6,354 nucleotides of DNA from Promethearchaeota archaeon. GTDB lineage: Archaea; Asgardarchaeota; Lokiarchaeia; Sigyniarchaeales; SOKP01. This document shows positions 5,431 through 6,354 of this stretch, one piece after another. The stretch spans positions 1 through 6,354 of the forward strand of contig JAUWZR010000151.1 in assembly GCA_030615235.1 (NCBI GenBank), written 5' to 3'. The notes under the pieces were generated by a model that saw only the letters and a list, made by a program, of their open reading frames with translations, searched no databases and was not told where the DNA came from. A program made the translations under genes and the position numbers. Every line of letters starts with the position of its first letter. Positions within the stretch are counted from its first letter, which is position 1.

Positions 5431-5506
5431 TTAAAAAATTTAAGGTGACTATAAATAATTAATTCAAAAATTGCAAATATGTATTATTAAACCTCTAATA
5501 CTGAAT

Positions 5507-5516
5507 TTTATAAATA
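5507..5516 (+). promoter_or_regulatory. Candidate TATA box for PCNA
   Basis: TTTATAAATA, identical to the element before eL42, lies 66 nt before the PCNA ATG and would give a leader of about 35 nt. A second candidate, TAATATAAAAT (5535-5545), would start transcription near 5566 and give an almost leaderless mRNA. The 161-nt spacer 5412-5572 also holds the divergent OB-fold promoter. Confidence 0.4.
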
Positions 5517-5572
5517 TTGTCAATAAAACTATATTAATATAAAATAGTAATCAATTAAAGTGCTGATAAATA

Positions 5573-6354
5573 ATGAGCTTTACACTTAAGCTGGATAATA
5601 GTAGAATATTAAAGGGAATAGTCGAAACTCTTTCAAGCATCATCGATGAGACAGAATTCAAAGTATCTCCTAAAGAATTTGTCATTACTGCAATGGACCC
5701 TAGTCGAATCTGTTTGTTAAAATTGTCGATTAAAAAAGAGAATTTTGACGATTACAAGTGTAGTAAAGAATCAAAAATTGGATTAAACTTGGACGATTTG
5801 GATAAAATACTCAAAAGAAGTGCCACGAACGATAATATTGAAATTGACTTTAAAGAATCGGAACAAAAAATTAAAATCACAATGCAGAGAGAGGGAAACA
5901 CTCGAAAACGGACATTTAGTTTAGCTTTGATCGATCTGGAAAGAGAAGAGATTCCAATGGATAATTTGTTAAAAATTGAATATCCTTCAAATTGGGTAAT
6001 CGATACCGACTTTTTAGTAGAGGCTATTAAGGACGCAGAAATATATTCTGAAATCTTGAACATGAAGGCGATTGCTAACGAAGGATTGGTCTTTAGTTCT
6101 ACGGGACAAATTGGAGAGATGGAATACGACTTAAGCGTCGATGATCTAATTGAGAGCGATATTAAGGAAACATGTACGGGTGCCTATAGTCTAACGTTTC
6201 TAAAGGCAATCTTAAAAATCGCTTCAATCACCGAAAAGTTAGAGATTTCATTAAAAACGGATCATCCTCTTAAAATGATATTCAACCTTTTAGAGGGCGG
6301 CGAATTAAACTACTTTTTAGCTCCTCGGGTTGAAGAAGCTGAATTTGACGACGA
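5573..6354 (+). CDS. pcn: DNA polymerase sliding clamp PCNA, 3' end just beyond the window
   Basis: PCNA forms the ring that tethers replicative polymerases, Fen1, ligase and other PIP-box proteins to DNA. The window holds 260 codons with no stop. Archaeal PCNAs are about 245-260 residues, and the final motif LAPRVEEAEFDD (249-260) is the expected C-terminal end, so only a few residues are missing. Other landmarks are FTLKLDN at the start, the AMDPSR block (40-45), the FSLALIDLEREEIP segment (116-128) leading into the interdomain connector loop, and GLVFSSTGQIGEMEYDL (171-187) in the second domain. No cysteine-rich insert or fusion is present. ATG 5573 gives the conserved N-terminus, with no strong Shine-Dalgarno. 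It is divergent from the OB-fold gene. From one gene it cannot be told whether the clamp is homo- or heterotrimeric. Secure. Confidence 0.97.
   Translation, partial: MSFTLKLDNSRILKGIVETLSSIIDETEFKVSPKEFVITAMDPSRICLLKLSIKKENFDDYKCSKESKIGLNLDDLDKILKRSATNDNIEIDFKESEQKIKITMQREGNTRKRTFSLALIDLEREEIPMDNLLKIEYPSNWVIDTDFLVEAIKDAEIYSEILNMKAIANEGLVFSSTGQIGEMEYDLSVDDLIESDIKETCTGAYSLTFLKAILKIASITEKLEISLKTDHPLKMIFNLLEGGELNYFLAPRVEEAEFDD

Noticed and set aside
5752..6063. 103-codon minus-strand ORF with a hydrophobic look
   Set aside because: Antisense to PCNA, whose frame is unambiguous; the Ser/Leu/Ile richness is a shadow effect.
1..6354. CRISPR arrays, tRNA/rRNA genes, insertion sequences
   Set aside because: Read on both strands; no regularly spaced repeats, no cloverleaf-like segments and no transposase or terminal repeats were found.

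Overview
The window is AT-rich archaeal chromosomal DNA. The evidence is a set of archaeal/eukaryotic-type information-processing genes: ribosomal proteins uS7, eL42 (L44e) and eS27, the RNA polymerase cleavage factor TFS, and the sliding clamp PCNA. Leaders are short, TATA-like boxes precede several genes, TTG serves as a start codon, and convincing Shine-Dalgarno sites are rare. An Asgard (Lokiarchaeia-like) archaeon would fit the gene content, the A+T richness and the unusual wHTH/ATP-cone/NrdD-like protein, but that placement is an inference; only 'archaeon' is secure.

Layout: (1) 2-556 (+), the 5'-truncated end of uS7, closed by a small hairpin. (2) 557-852, an AT-rich spacer without a gene. 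(3) 853-2850 (+), a 665-residue protein that joins an N-terminal winged helix to an ATP-cone and a degenerate class III ribonucleotide reductase (NrdD) body. It ends exactly where the zinc-binding and glycyl-radical tail of NrdD should begin. (4) 2858-3781 (-), pyrB, the catalytic subunit of aspartate carbamoyltransferase, convergent with the previous gene and only 7 nt from it. (5) 3939-4439 (+), the eL42-eS27 pair. eS27 has no ATG, GTG or TTG start and lies behind an AGGTG ribosome-binding site. (6) 4440-4555, a convergent spacer with an 8-bp hairpin and a T-rich tract. (7) 4556-4894 (-), TFS. (8) 5076-5411 (-), a small OB-fold protein resembling an RPA subunit. (9) 5573-6354 (+), PCNA, divergent from the OB-fold gene and running off the window within a few codons of its expected end.

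Functionally, most genes are housekeeping: translation (uS7, eL42, eS27), transcript elongation and proofreading (TFS), DNA replication and repair (PCNA, probably the OB-fold protein) and pyrimidine synthesis (PyrB). The item most likely to be new is the 853-2850 protein. Its architecture suggests a catalytically dead NrdD relative converted into a nucleotide-sensing DNA-binding protein, a possible archaeal counterpart in logic to the bacterial dNTP-sensing repressor NrdR. This is a hypothesis from domain order and missing catalytic motifs.
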